64,000 nt of DNA from Streptomonospora mangrovi (GCF_027604915.1 NZ_JAJAQC010000018.1:62001-126000); one strand, 5' to 3'. Shown: positions 40,516 through 49,895, numbered from the stretch's first letter. Notes: generated by a model from the letters alone, not told the origin. A program made the numbers and translations.

Positions 40516-42207
40516 TCAGAGGACGCTGGGCTCCCGGTCGCGGCCGGTGGGGGCGGTGATGTCGATGATCCGGTCGCAGCGGGCGAGGGTCTCGGGGCGG
40601 TGGGAGGCGATGAGGACGGTGCCGTCGAAGTCGGCGATGACGTCGGAGATCGCCTGCTCGGTGTCGGGGTCCAGGCTCGCCGTCACCTCGTCGACGAGGA
40701 GGACGCGGGGGCGGCGGGCGAGGGCGCGGGCCAGGCACAGGCGGGCCTTCTGGCCGCCGGAGAGCCGCACCCCGTCCTCGCCGAGGTCGTCGTCCAGGCC
40801 GATCCAGCCGGTGGCGCCGACGCGGGCGAGCACGGCGGCCAGGTCGCTGTCGGGGCGCGGGCGGCCGCCGCGGAGGAGGTTGTCGCGGACGGTGCCGTGG
40901 AACAGGGTGGCGTCCTGGTCGACCAGGGCGACCGCGCCGCGCAGGGCCGTGTCGTCCAGTTCGCTCACGGGGAAGCCCGCCCCGTCGGCGGTGACGAGTT
41001 CGACGGTGCCGGCCGAGGGGTCCCAGAGGCGGGCGGCGAGCGCGATGACGGTGCTCTTGCCGGCCCCGGAGGGTCCGGCGAGGCCGGCGTGCTCGCCGGG
41101 CGCCACCTCCGCAGACCAGGCCGTGAGGGTGGGCCGCCGGGAGTCGTAGGCGAAGGAGACGTCGCGGAACCGCAGCCCCAGCGGCCCGTCGGGCAGCCGG
41201 CGCGGCGCGCGCGGGACGGTCACCACCGGGGGGCGGTTGAGGCCGGCGGCGACGCGGCCGGCGCTGGCGATGAGGGGGTGGAGCTGGGTGAGCGTGGTGG
41301 TGGCCTCCGTGGTCGCCGCGACCCCGGCGACGGCCAGGGCCACGAGGGCGGGCAGCAGCGCCGGGGACAGCCGCGCGTCGGCGCCGTCGGTCAGCACGCC
41401 CGCGGCGGCGGCGCTGACGGCGATGACCCCGACGACCACGGCGGTGACGACGAGTTCCCGCACGGCGGTGACGAGCTGGGCCAGCAGTTCGCGCCGGCGC
41501 GTGATCGCGGTGGCGCGCCGGGTGGCGGTGTCGGTCTCGGCGATGATGCGCGATGCCAGCCGGTAGGCGAGCACCTCGCGCAGGGCCCCGAGCGCGTCGA
41601 CGATCCGCTCGGACAGGGCCGACCGCTCGTGCTGCTCGCGCTCGCCCAGCCGCCGCGCCGTGCGCGCCCAGTACAGGGCCGTCGTGGCCACGACCGCGCT
41701 GCCGCCGAGCATGACCGCCCCGGCCTCCGGCAGCAGGACGCTCGCGGTGATGAGGGTGGTGAGGAACACGGTGATCGAGGCGCCGAGCTGGGCGACGGTG
41801 TGGGCGTAGAAGAACTCCAGCTTCTCGATGTCGCCCATGGCCACGGCGGCCGCGCGGCCGGAGTGCTCGCGCCGGCGCCCGGGGACGCTGCGCGCGTAGG
41901 CGTCGAACAGCGCCATCCGCAGCCGCGCCAGGACCCGGTAGGCCAGGGCGTGCGAGACGTCCATCTCCTGCCAGGTCAGGACGGTGCGCGCCAGCACGAG
42001 CCCGCCGACGAGGACCCACCAGGCCGCTCCGGGCGGCGTGCGGTCGACCACGGCGTGGCCGACCGCCCACGCCGTGAGCACGGTGAGGGCGGCCAGGGCG
42101 AGCGCGCTGGCGGTGCCGACCAGGTAGCTCCGGAGCATGCCGCGCCACTCGGGGCGCAGGGCGGGCAGCAGGGCGCGGAAGGCGCGGAGCGCGGAGGCGG
42201 TGTTCAC
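40516..42207 (-). CDS. ABC exporter, permease-ATPase (second of pair)
   Basis: 563 residues: six-helix transmembrane domain (about 1-310) and nucleotide-binding domain (about 330-563) with Walker A GPSGAGKST, signature LSGGQKARLCLARAL and Walker B VLLVDEV. Overlaps the upstream ABC gene in GTGA, so the two half-transporters are coupled, as in CydDC-like heterodimers. Last gene of the azole-RiPP operon, so it probably exports the mature peptide or its intermediates; this is inference. A hairpin GGTCCTCG-ATCC-CGAGGACC at 40463-40482 may terminate the operon. Confidence 0.85.
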   Translation of the reverse strand: MNTASALRAFRALLPALRPEWRGMLRSYLVGTASALALAALTVLTAWAVGHAVVDRTPPGAAWWVLVGGLVLARTVLTWQEMDVSHALAYRVLARLRMALFDAYARSVPGRRREHSGRAAAVAMGDIEKLEFFYAHTVAQLGASITVFLTTLITASVLLPEAGAVMLGGSAVVATTALYWARTARRLGEREQHERSALSERIVDALGALREVLAYRLASRIIAETDTATRRATAITRRRELLAQLVTAVRELVVTAVVVGVIAVSAAAAGVLTDGADARLSPALLPALVALAVAGVAATTEATTTLTQLHPLIASAGRVAAGLNRPPVVTVPRAPRRLPDGPLGLRFRDVSFAYDSRRPTLTAWSAEVAPGEHAGLAGPSGAGKSTVIALAARLWDPSAGTVELVTADGAGFPVSELDDTALRGAVALVDQDATLFHGTVRDNLLRGGRPRPDSDLAAVLARVGATGWIGLDDDLGEDGVRLSGGQKARLCLARALARRPRVLLVDEVTASLDPDTEQAISDVIADFDGTVLIASHRPETLARCDRIIDITAPTGRDREPSVL

Positions 42208-43874
42208 GGGGCGCTCCTCTGGAGCTGTCCGGCGTCCAGGCGCAGCACGTGGGCGACGCCGGCGAGGGTCTCGGGGCGGTGGGTGATCATGATGACGATG
42301 CGGTCGCGGGCGACGCGGTGGAGTGTCGTGACGACCTCCGCGGCGCGGGCCGCGTCCAGTGCGCTGGTCGGTTCGTCCACGAGGAGCACCGGGCGGTGCG
42401 CCAGGAGGGCGCGGGCCAGGGCGAGGCGCTGGCGCTGCCCGCCCGAGAGGTTGGTGCCGGCTTCGGCGACCTCGGTGTCGAACCGGCGGGGCAGGCTGTG
42501 GATGTCGTCCAGGATTCCGGCGGCCCGGCACGCGGCGGTGATCTCGGCCTCCGTGGGGGCGCCGGCGAGGGTGAGGTTGTCCCGGATGGTGCCGGCGAAG
42601 AGCACCGGGCGCTGGGAGACCACCGCGATGTCGTCGGCGCGCACCGGCCGGCCGTCGAGCATGATGCGGCCGGCGCTCGGGGTGAGGAAGCCGAGGAGGA
42701 GGTCGAACAGGGTGGACTTGCCCGCTCCGGACTCCCCCACGATCGCGGTGAGCGATCCGCGCCGGGCGGTCAGGCTGAGTCCGCGCAGGACGTCGTCGGG
42801 GGCGCCGGGGTAGCGGAAGCTCAGCTCGGAGACACGCAGCGCCTCCGCGCGGCCGCTTGGCGCCGCCCCGCGCGGCGCGGCGCCGGCGGGTGCGGCCGCC
42901 GGCTCGTCCGGTGCCGTGGCGCGCTCGGGGGTGAAGGCGCCGAGCTGGGCGAGGCCGGGCACGGCGGTGAGTCCGAGGAATCCGGCGTGCCAGTGCCGGG
43001 AGAGGTCCCGGATCGGGCGGAACGCCTCGGAGGCGAGCAGCAGGATCAGGTAGGTCTCGACGGAGGGGGCCTGCCCGGTGAGGGCGTGGCCCAGGGCCGC
43101 GGCCGCCGCGGCGACGATGCCGCCCTGGACCGCGAGGTCGATCACGGCGGTCTCGGCCAGCGAGACCCGCATGACGCGCTCGGTGGCGCGGCGCAGCGCC
43201 TCCGAGCGGGTGTCCAGCCGGTGCCGGGTGCCGGGCACGTCGCCGAGCGCGCGCAGGGTCGCCATGCCGCGCAGGTTTTCGAGCAGGTCGGCGCTGAGCG
43301 CCTCGTAGCTGTCCCAGTGGTCGAGCCCGCGCCGGGCCATCATCCGCTTCCAGGCCATGGGCCCCAGCAGCGCCAGCACGATCCCCGCCGCCGCGCACAG
43401 CCCCGCCGCCGGGGAGAGCAGCAGCAGCGCGGCCACCACGGCGGGGCAGGCGAGGAACACCTGCGCGACGGCGGGGATGTACTTGGAGACGTAGGCGTCG
43501 GTGCCGTCGACGCCGTCGCCCAGGCCGGCGCGCATCGCCCCGGCCCGGGCGGCGGGGTCGTGCAGCCGCTCGGGCACCAGCGCGGCCGCCATCGCGCGGC
43601 GGCGCAGGGCCTGGCGGACGCGGCCGCCCAGCCCGGTGGCGGCGGAGGTCTGGGCGAGTGAGAGCAGCGTCCGCGCCAGGGCGGTCCCCGCGATGAGAGC
43701 CAGCGCGGCGAACACGTCGTGGGGGTGTCCGCCCAGCACTGCCGACATCGCCCAGGCGATCGCGACGGCCTGGGCGAGGTGGGTGAAGAAGACGAGCACC
43801 AGCAGCGCGGTGCTGAGCGCCAGCGCGGCGGGGAACCGGGCCGCCTCCCGCCACAGCTCGCGGACGACCATCAT
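42204..43874 (-). CDS. ABC exporter, permease-ATPase (first of pair)
   Basis: 556 residues with the same layout: transmembrane domain, then NBD with GESGAGKST, LSGGQRQRLALARAL and VLLVDEPTSALD. The NBD is complete, so both halves can bind ATP. The start ATG overlaps the SagB-type dehydrogenase stop. The longer upstream frame is spurious. Partner of the next ABC gene in a heterodimeric exporter. Confidence 0.85.
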   Translation of the reverse strand: MMVVRELWREAARFPAALALSTALLVLVFFTHLAQAVAIAWAMSAVLGGHPHDVFAALALIAGTALARTLLSLAQTSAATGLGGRVRQALRRRAMAAALVPERLHDPAARAGAMRAGLGDGVDGTDAYVSKYIPAVAQVFLACPAVVAALLLLSPAAGLCAAAGIVLALLGPMAWKRMMARRGLDHWDSYEALSADLLENLRGMATLRALGDVPGTRHRLDTRSEALRRATERVMRVSLAETAVIDLAVQGGIVAAAAAALGHALTGQAPSVETYLILLLASEAFRPIRDLSRHWHAGFLGLTAVPGLAQLGAFTPERATAPDEPAAAPAGAAPRGAAPSGRAEALRVSELSFRYPGAPDDVLRGLSLTARRGSLTAIVGESGAGKSTLFDLLLGFLTPSAGRIMLDGRPVRADDIAVVSQRPVLFAGTIRDNLTLAGAPTEAEITAACRAAGILDDIHSLPRRFDTEVAEAGTNLSGGQRQRLALARALLAHRPVLLVDEPTSALDAARAAEVVTTLHRVARDRIVIMITHRPETLAGVAHVLRLDAGQLQRSAP

Positions 43875-44968
43875 GGCGCGGCCCCCTCGGCGGCGCTCGG
43901 GTCGCCGGGCAGCATTGCCAGGGCGTGCACGGTCCAGCGGCCCCCGGTCGCGCTGAAGCCCGACACCGGCCGGCAGCGCCACCGGCCCGACAGGGCGCCC
44001 GCGTAGCACAGGCCGGCCGCGGCCCGGTGGGAACGCCACAGGGCGTCGGCGACGGCGGCGGCCGGGGCGTGGACCGCCACCGACCAGGTCGCCAGGCGGT
44101 GGGCGCCGCGCACCCACGCCTGCCCGCAGGCCGCGGCGGCGCGGTCGGCTCCGTCCGCTCGTGGCCGGTGCCGCGCCGCGGCGGTGAACTCGCTGAGCGC
44201 CGGCGAGCGGCGGCCGGCCAGGGCGTCGCGGCGCCCGGGGGCCACCGCCCACGACGCCGGCAGTTCGAGGGCCGCGAGCGGGATCTCGGGGACGAGTCCG
44301 CGCCCAAGCCACCGGTCGGGCTCGGCCGCGCGCGGCACGCCGAGCAGAGCGCGCAGCGGTGCGCCGGGGCCCAGCCGCACCCGGGCGGGGTCCGCGCCGA
44401 TGAGGAACTCCACGGCGGCGAGCGCGTAGGCGGTGTCGGCGACCCACAGCGGCCACGCCCGGTGGCGGTAGCGGCCGAAGCTGCGGCCCGGCTGGACGGT
44501 CAGGACGACGTGGGTGCCCGCCGCCCGGTCGTTCGCGTCCTCGGCGGTCCAGCCGGCCGCCCGGTCGGCGGTGTCGTCGCGGCGCAGCAGGGTGTCGTGT
44601 TCGTGGTCGTAGACGTAGCGGCCCGCCTCCAGGGCGCCGCCGGCGCCGACGACCAGGTGGGTCTGCACCGGGTAGGCCCCGCCGGCGGAGGGCACGGGGC
44701 GCCGGCGGATCCCGGTCGGGGTGCCGTCGGCCCTCCGGTGGAACCCCTCCCCCGACCACAGCGCGGCCAGCAGGTCGCGTTCGCGGTCGGGGGCCGCCAC
44801 CGGGGCGGCGCCGGCCCCGCGCCACGGGTTGACCCGCGGCCCGGGCGGCAGCGCCGGGCCCGGGGAGTCGGGGGCGAACGCGCGCGCCAGGGCAGGGGGC
44901 AGGCCGGGCGGGCGCGTGGGGCGGTGCGCGCGGTGGGCGTGGCCGGGCAGGTGGTCGGTGGCGGACAT
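43871..44968 (-). CDS. SagB-type FMN dehydrogenase
   Basis: 365 residues. The SagB/ThcOx family is indicated by RRRPVPSAGGAYPVQTHLV (FMN-binding region) and the loop YVYDHEHDTLLRR. These enzymes oxidise azolines to azoles in RiPP pathways. The C-terminal third (about 260-365) looks like a second, more degenerate nitroreductase-like half. ATG 44968 lies 8 bases after the YcaO stop. Oxazole/thiazole formation with YcaO is therefore likely. Confidence 0.75.
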   Translation of the reverse strand: MSATDHLPGHAHRAHRPTRPPGLPPALARAFAPDSPGPALPPGPRVNPWRGAGAAPVAAPDRERDLLAALWSGEGFHRRADGTPTGIRRRPVPSAGGAYPVQTHLVVGAGGALEAGRYVYDHEHDTLLRRDDTADRAAGWTAEDANDRAAGTHVVLTVQPGRSFGRYRHRAWPLWVADTAYALAAVEFLIGADPARVRLGPGAPLRALLGVPRAAEPDRWLGRGLVPEIPLAALELPASWAVAPGRRDALAGRRSPALSEFTAAARHRPRADGADRAAAACGQAWVRGAHRLATWSVAVHAPAAAVADALWRSHRAAAGLCYAGALSGRWRCRPVSGFSATGGRWTVHALAMLPGDPSAAEGAAP

Positions 44969-44975
44969 GGGTGCC

Positions 44976-46433
44976 TTACATGTGCGGGGGCGGGACGAGG
45001 GTGAAGTCCTCGGGGCCGCCGGTCCACGTCGTGCGCCAGCCGCGCTCCTGGGCCGCGTCCCTGAAGCGGGGCATGCCGAGGTAGGCGAAGGCGGCGGGGG
45101 CGTTGGGGACGAGTCCGGTGATGAGGGTGCGCACCACGCGCAGCGGGGTGCGGCGGATGTCGGCGGTGGTGAGGTCGCGGGTGAGGACGCGGTGGCCGCG
45201 CCGCGCCAGCCGCCGGTACACCTCGTCCATGGCCACCGGCTCCAGGGCGCTGATCGGGCGGGTGCCCAGGGCGGGTTCTGTGAACCGCCGGGCTTCGGGG
45301 TGGACGCGCGGGTCGAGCCAGAGCTGGACGTGGGCGCCGAGGTCGATGATGTTCTCGCACTGGGCGCCGGCGGCGTCGCGGTAGGCGGCGTCTGCGCGGA
45401 AGTCCAGGTAGAGGCCGCGCGCCAGCAGGCCGTGCTCGACGGCGCGGAACACCCAGCCGTCGGCGGAGGTGCAGCCCTGGGTGTAGACCCAGGTGTGGAT
45501 GGCCTCCAGGACCGCTTTGCGGGCGGCCCGGACCGGGTCGCACGAGGCGGAGAAACCCGCCGCGTACAGGCCGCGCTCCTCGTCGTGGACGAGGGCCGCG
45601 ACAGCGGGGGCGAACTCCGAGGGCATGGCCACCAGGAAGACGCGGAGGGAGCCGCCGCGCAGGTCGGCGTCGAGGCCGGGGACGCTCGCGGGGTCGATGC
45701 CGAAGGTGGGGCCGTCCAGGTGCCACCACAGTTCGAGGGCGTCGCGTTCGACGACCTCCAGGACACCTCGGTCGCGGGCGTCGTCGGCGCCTTGGCCGGT
45801 GGCGATGCCGGCGTAGTTGAGGTGGTGGGTGCGGGGCAGGCCCCGGAAGCGCGACTGCCGCCAGTTCAGGTAGACCAGCGAGGCGGGCACCCAGGCCGGG
45901 GTGCCGTCCAGGTCGGTGCACCGCGCCCACAGGGTCGGGGTGGACTCGGTGAGGGGCTGGTAGGCGAACCCGTCGCGGGCGTACTGCCAGGGGGCGAACA
46001 CCGGCAGGTCGGCCGGGTCGATCGGGGTGTGGCCGGCGGCGGCCAGCTCCGCGCGGGAGGCCACCCGCAGTTCGTCGCCGGGGAGTTCGGCGGGCAGCCA
46101 GTTCCCGCAGTAGCGTTCGACCCCTTCGGCGATCGCGGCGATCCGCGCCTGGGCGGGGTCGCCGAAGGAGGTGCCCAGCGAGACGCGGTCGGCGGGCCAC
46201 TCGCCGAGCCGGCGCGCGTCGGAGACGGCCGCGGTCATCGCCAGGTAGGACTGCGGCGCCCCGGCGGGGTGTGGGACCTCGCGGACCGACCGGATGATCC
46301 CGCATTCGCGGTCGACCAGCGCCTCCACGGGCAGCGGGTGGCGGCCGGCGCGCGGCGCGCGGGCGGTGCCGGCGGGGTCGGCGGTGCCGGCTCCCTGCCG
46401 GGGTGCGCGGTCGGTGGTTTCGGTCAGGGTCAT
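44976..46433 (-). CDS. YcaO cyclodehydratase
   Basis: 485 residues of the YcaO superfamily; the ATP-binding region IAAIAEGVERYCGNWLP (Glu-rich helix) and EVVERDALELWW are clear, and the C-terminus ends TLVPPPHM, a shortened form of the Pro-rich tail used by azoline-forming YcaO enzymes. With the E1-like partner two genes upstream it would activate backbone amides and cyclise Ser/Cys/Thr. The only cyclisable residues in the encoded precursor core are Ser. It overlaps the hydrolase gene by 4 bases. Confidence 0.85.
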   Translation of the reverse strand: MTLTETTDRAPRQGAGTADPAGTARAPRAGRHPLPVEALVDRECGIIRSVREVPHPAGAPQSYLAMTAAVSDARRLGEWPADRVSLGTSFGDPAQARIAAIAEGVERYCGNWLPAELPGDELRVASRAELAAAGHTPIDPADLPVFAPWQYARDGFAYQPLTESTPTLWARCTDLDGTPAWVPASLVYLNWRQSRFRGLPRTHHLNYAGIATGQGADDARDRGVLEVVERDALELWWHLDGPTFGIDPASVPGLDADLRGGSLRVFLVAMPSEFAPAVAALVHDEERGLYAAGFSASCDPVRAARKAVLEAIHTWVYTQGCTSADGWVFRAVEHGLLARGLYLDFRADAAYRDAAGAQCENIIDLGAHVQLWLDPRVHPEARRFTEPALGTRPISALEPVAMDEVYRRLARRGHRVLTRDLTTADIRRTPLRVVRTLITGLVPNAPAAFAYLGMPRFRDAAQERGWRTTWTGGPEDFTLVPPPHM

Positions 46434-47458
46434 GGTGCGGTCCTTTCGTGGTGCCAGGTCCCTGACGCGGGGTCCAGGACCGACCGCGTGCGCGAGGCGG
46501 CGGCGGGCGCGAGGACGCCGGTCCACGCCGCCGGGGTGCCGGGCAGCCCGTTCGCGGACAGCCACGGGTCGATGATGTGGGCCAGTCCGCCGGCCGCGGT
46601 GATGCGGGCCCGCCGGGCGGGGTCGGTGACTCCCCCGACGAGGCCGTGGCCCCAGGGGCCGCTGGCGAAGTGGCTCGCGGCGCTCCAAGCGCGGGCGAGG
46701 CGCTGGGCGTGGTGGTGGAAGAAGTCGTCGTCGCCGCTGACCACCAGCAGCGGCGCGGCGACGCGGCCGTAGCGTGCCGCCAGGTCGATGCGCCGGGCCG
46801 TCCACAGCCGCCGCCAGCCCGCGCGCGCGTGCGGGGTCCAGCCCCAGTCGGCGGCGGCCTCGATGACGCCGTGCTCGCGCGCCTGCGCGACGCGCCCGTC
46901 CAGCTCGGCGGGGGGCAGCGGGGGTTGGGGGCGGGGTGTCCGGCCGTGCTGGTGCCACCAGCCGATGCGGTGGCGGAGCTGGGGGACGCCGTCGGCGTCC
47001 CACGCGGTCTCGGCCAGGCCCAGTGCGGGGACGAGCACGATGACCGCCGCGACGGCGCTCGGCGCGGCGGTGCCACCGGAAGCGCCGGCCGCGCCGGCTT
47101 CGGCGGCGGCGCGGGCGGCCTCCAGCGCGGTGTGGGCGGCGTAGGAGGCGCCGTAGAGGACCACCGGGAGGCCGGGGTGGTCGGCCGCCAGCCGCGCCAG
47201 GACCTCGCCGCCGTCGTCGTGCTCGTGGGTGTAGGGGGACCAGCGTCCCGCCGACCGGTAGCGGCCGCGCACGTCCTGCACGAGGCAGTGGTAGCCGCGC
47301 GCGTTCCACGAGCGCGCGGTGGAGGCGTGCTCGTCGGCGTCGTAGGGGGTGCGGATCAGCACGATGCCTTGGGGGTGCGCGCACTCCCACCAGCGTCCGC
47401 GCAGGACGGTGCCGTCGCGCAGGCGGACGTGGTGGTCGTGGCCGTGCCGCGCGGTCAT
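46430..47458 (-). CDS. S15/CocE-like alpha/beta hydrolase
   Basis: 342 residues. RTPYDADEHAST and QDVRGRYRSAGRW are the typical N-terminal motifs of X-Pro-dipeptidyl-peptidase-like (S15/CocE) enzymes, VVLYGASYAAH carries the nucleophilic Ser, and LLVVSGDDDFF the Asp region; HFASGPWGHGL gives the His. It may remove the leader peptide or hydrolyse a modified peptide; Pro-specific exopeptidases are frequent in this fold. Overlaps both neighbours by 4 bases. Confidence 0.8.
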   Translation of the reverse strand: MTARHGHDHHVRLRDGTVLRGRWWECAHPQGIVLIRTPYDADEHASTARSWNARGYHCLVQDVRGRYRSAGRWSPYTHEHDDGGEVLARLAADHPGLPVVLYGASYAAHTALEAARAAAEAGAAGASGGTAAPSAVAAVIVLVPALGLAETAWDADGVPQLRHRIGWWHQHGRTPRPQPPLPPAELDGRVAQAREHGVIEAAADWGWTPHARAGWRRLWTARRIDLAARYGRVAAPLLVVSGDDDFFHHHAQRLARAWSAASHFASGPWGHGLVGGVTDPARRARITAAGGLAHIIDPWLSANGLPGTPAAWTGVLAPAAASRTRSVLDPASGTWHHERTAP

Positions 47459-48366
47459 GACGGCCGCGCCGCCCCGCCGCCGGCGGCCCGTGAGGCGGGG
47501 AGGGCAGGTGGCGGGTCGTAGGCCAGGACGGGGTGCTCGCTGAGGGTGCCGGTCGCCGCGACGAGTTTCCACAGCGTGCCGCGGTAGGTCTCCAGGGTGT
47601 CGGCCCGCTGCGCCCAGGCGAGGGCGACGGTGAGGATTCGGGCCGCCACCAGGGTGCGGGCGGCGGTCGGCAGCTCCTCGGCGGAGCCGGCGGCGGCGCG
47701 CTGCCAGGCGTCGAGTTCGCGGGGCACGGTGCTGGCCGCCAGGCGGCGCCGGCGGACCTGCTCGGCGGTGGGGTCGTCGGTGGAGAGGCTGATCGGGTCG
47801 ACGAAGCAGACCTGGCCCTCGCGGTAGGCGCGCAGCCAGGCGGCGCCGTGGCCGGGCAGCGAGTCGAGCGCGTCCCACCCGGCGCGTGCGGCGGGGGTGT
47901 CGGCGTAGGCGATCACGAGGTCCCAGGGCGGGGCGGCCCCTGGGCGGTCGCCCGCCGCCGCGTCCGGCAGGTCGCCGCCGGCGGGGTCCGCGCCCGGGGC
48001 GGCGAGCAGCGCCGCGCCGTCGGGGAAGCGGGCGGGGGCCACGCCCCAGCCGGTCAGCGCGTCGGCCAGCGCCTCGATCAGCGCGCCCTCCCCCACCAGG
48101 CCCACGTTGCGCCGCGCGGCCGGCCAGCGGCGCTCGGCGTCGGCGGCCTCGCGGGCGGCCATCTCGGCGGTGAGCTTCGCGGCGTAGGCGCCGGACTCGT
48201 CGTCGCCGGCGGGCGCGCCGGTCAGCGCGTCGGCGAGACCGGCCGGTGGGTGCTGGAGGCGGAGGAACGCCCCAGCGGAGGTGCGCACGACTCCGGTGCC
48301 GTCGTGTTCGACCAGCGCGTCGGCGCCGCTGCCCGGCACGCGGGCGACATGTGGTTCTGGGGTCAT
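47455..48366 (-). CDS. E1-like TOMM leader-binding protein
   Basis: 303 residues. The N-terminal 60 look like a RiPP recognition element-type domain; the rest resembles the E1-ubiquitin-activating-like part of TOMM cyclodehydratases, with NVGLVGEGALIEALADAL and the segment GQVCFVDPISLSTDD. The usual zinc-binding CxxC is not apparent. It would recruit the short precursor for the YcaO enzyme. ATG 48366 lies 87 bases after the precursor gene; the 3' end overlaps the hydrolase gene. Confidence 0.7.
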   Translation of the reverse strand: MTPEPHVARVPGSGADALVEHDGTGVVRTSAGAFLRLQHPPAGLADALTGAPAGDDESGAYAAKLTAEMAAREAADAERRWPAARRNVGLVGEGALIEALADALTGWGVAPARFPDGAALLAAPGADPAGGDLPDAAAGDRPGAAPPWDLVIAYADTPAARAGWDALDSLPGHGAAWLRAYREGQVCFVDPISLSTDDPTAEQVRRRRLAASTVPRELDAWQRAAAGSAEELPTAARTLVAARILTVALAWAQRADTLETYRGTLWKLVAATGTLSEHPVLAYDPPPALPASRAAGGGAARPS

Positions 48367-48452
48367 CTGCGCCTCCCGAACGGCCCGGCCGGGCGGCACG
48401 CGGCCACCCGACCGGGTATCAGGTCCGTCTGACAGCGTCGCGGACGACGGGA

Positions 48453-48563
48453 CTAGTCGAAGGGGTTCTCGACGAGGGCGTTGGAGTGCGAGGCGGACAG
48501 GTGCGCCAACTGCTCGGGCTCCTCGATCTCGGCGACGATCTGCTGGTCCGTCTGCTGGTCCAT
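48453..48563 (-). CDS. Candidate RiPP precursor peptide, 36 residues
   Basis: Short frame with GAGAGGAC 7 bases before the ATG at 48563. It begins MDQQTDQQIVAEIEEPEQL (acidic leader) and ends HLSASHSNALVENPFD. The C-terminal part has three Ser and two His and no Cys or Thr, so any azoles must come from Ser. It is the first gene of the operon and has the acidic leader typical of TOMM precursors. Short length and the ribosome site support reality, but no homologue is known to me. Confidence 0.7.
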   Translation of the reverse strand: MDQQTDQQIVAEIEEPEQLAHLSASHSNALVENPFD

Positions 48564-48637
48564 GGCGATGTCCTCTCTTCACGACAGGACGTGCCGGCGT
48601 GGGTGCGCCGACACGTTGCTCACGGGGAGCACAGCGC

Positions 48638-48673
48638 ACTCTACTTGAGAACGGTTTTCATTACCAATACTGT
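48638..48673. promoter_or_regulatory. Zur-like operator over divergent promoters
   Basis: TGAGAACGGTTTTCA (48646-48660) is an imperfect palindrome of the form seen in Zur boxes. Plus strand: TTGAGA (48645-48650), 17-base gap, TACTGT (48668-48673), so transcription would begin at or next to the ATG at 48681 (leaderless). Minus strand: TTGGTA (complement of 48662-48667), 18-base gap, TAGAGT (complement of 48638-48643). The box lies between the -35 and -10 of both promoters. Zinc dependence is inference from the box. Confidence 0.6.
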
Positions 48674-48680
48674 TTTCCCC

Positions 48681-49895
48681 ATGACCGTGGACCAGCTCTT
48701 CGTGGCCGACTACCGTGCGGGCCGCACCTACACCGTCGACCCCGCCGTCGACGGCGGCGGCGTCCGCGCGCTCGGCACCGGGGTCCTCGCCGAGCACGCC
48801 GGGGTCCTGGCGCTGCCCCGCGACGGTGCCACCGACGCGGAGTTGGCGTTCGCCGACGACCGCTCCGGGGCGCTCGTGGTCCTCGGCCCCGGCGGTGAGC
48901 GGCGGGTCCCCGTGGCGATTCCCGCCGAGCACCTCGCCTGCGACCCCTCGGGGCGCCACGTGGTGGTCACCACCGGCGTCGGCGCCAACGGGGCCCCGTG
49001 GAGCGACGTCGTCACCGTGGTCGACCTGACGGCCGGGGAGTCCGTGCGGTTCCGCTCGCGGAGGGGCGAGCCCGGGGCGCTGGTGGTCCCCGACCAGGCC
49101 GGCGGCGATCCGACGGTCGTGCTCCGCCACCGCGAGCCCGGCGCCGTGGAGGCGCTCCCCCTGGCCTGGTGCCTGGGGGTGGGCGCCCACGTGCCCGCGC
49201 TCACCGGTGCCGCCGTCGCCGACATCGCCGACGACGGCCACGGCGACGTGGTCGACCAGCGCACCGGCATCGCGGCGACCGCGACCGGCAGGGGTCTGGA
49301 GCGGTTCGTGGTCGAGGAGGGCGTGCCGCGGATGATCGGCGCCGTGCCCTGGCCGGCGCCCGGACGCGCGTTCTACCTGCGCTTCGACCCGGCCACCGGC
49401 CGCGCCGTGGGCGTGGTGCGCGGCGGTCCGGCCGACCCGGCCGCGTGGACCGAGTGGACCAACCACCTGGTCGACGTCGACCTGTCCACCGGTGACACCC
49501 GCTGCGTGGACCTCCCGCCCGGGCTGGCGTTCCGGTTCGCGCTCGGCGGCGGGAAGGCGGCGGTGGCGACCATCCACCCCGACGGCGACGAACTGACGCT
49601 CATCGACCGCGCCGGGCCGCGACCGCGCGCGCTGTACCGCAGGGCGCTGCCGCCGATGTCGCATCCACCGGCCCCCGGGCGCCTGCCCTGGGACCCGGTG
49701 GGCGGTGCCCCCGCGCAGCGCCGGGCCGTCGCCCTCGACCCCTCCGGCACCACCGCCGCCGTGACCCGCGGCGGCGACGCCGAACTCCACCTGGTCCGCG
49801 AGGACCGGACCGACACCGTCCGCATGCCGAGTCCCCTCGATGAGGGCGGGCACCTGCACTGGCGCGGCGGCGCCGCCGACCCCGTGGGCCGCTGA
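48681..49895 (+). CDS. Propeller-like protein of unknown function
   Basis: 404 residues with repeated short beta-like units (VVLGPGGERRVPV, HVVVTTGVGANG, VVDLTAGESVRFR, YLRFDPATGRAVGVV), suggesting a WD/YVTN-like beta-propeller. No catalytic motif and no signal peptide are seen, and it likely works in the cytoplasm. ATG 48681 directly follows the predicted promoter, so the transcript may be leaderless. It overlaps the prolyl-oligopeptidase-family gene. Its place between a RiPP operon and a metallophore importer suggests a role in handling the peptide. Confidence 0.65.
   Translation: MTVDQLFVADYRAGRTYTVDPAVDGGGVRALGTGVLAEHAGVLALPRDGATDAELAFADDRSGALVVLGPGGERRVPVAIPAEHLACDPSGRHVVVTTGVGANGAPWSDVVTVVDLTAGESVRFRSRRGEPGALVVPDQAGGDPTVVLRHREPGAVEALPLAWCLGVGAHVPALTGAAVADIADDGHGDVVDQRTGIAATATGRGLERFVVEEGVPRMIGAVPWPAPGRAFYLRFDPATGRAVGVVRGGPADPAAWTEWTNHLVDVDLSTGDTRCVDLPPGLAFRFALGGGKAAVATIHPDGDELTLIDRAGPRPRALYRRALPPMSHPPAPGRLPWDPVGGAPAQRRAVALDPSGTTAAVTRGGDAELHLVREDRTDTVRMPSPLDEGGHLHWRGGAADPVGR

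Noticed and set aside
40114..42813. 899-codon plus-strand frame over the ABC exporters
   Set aside because: Antisense of two well-supported ABC genes; low-complexity Gly/Arg-rich product.
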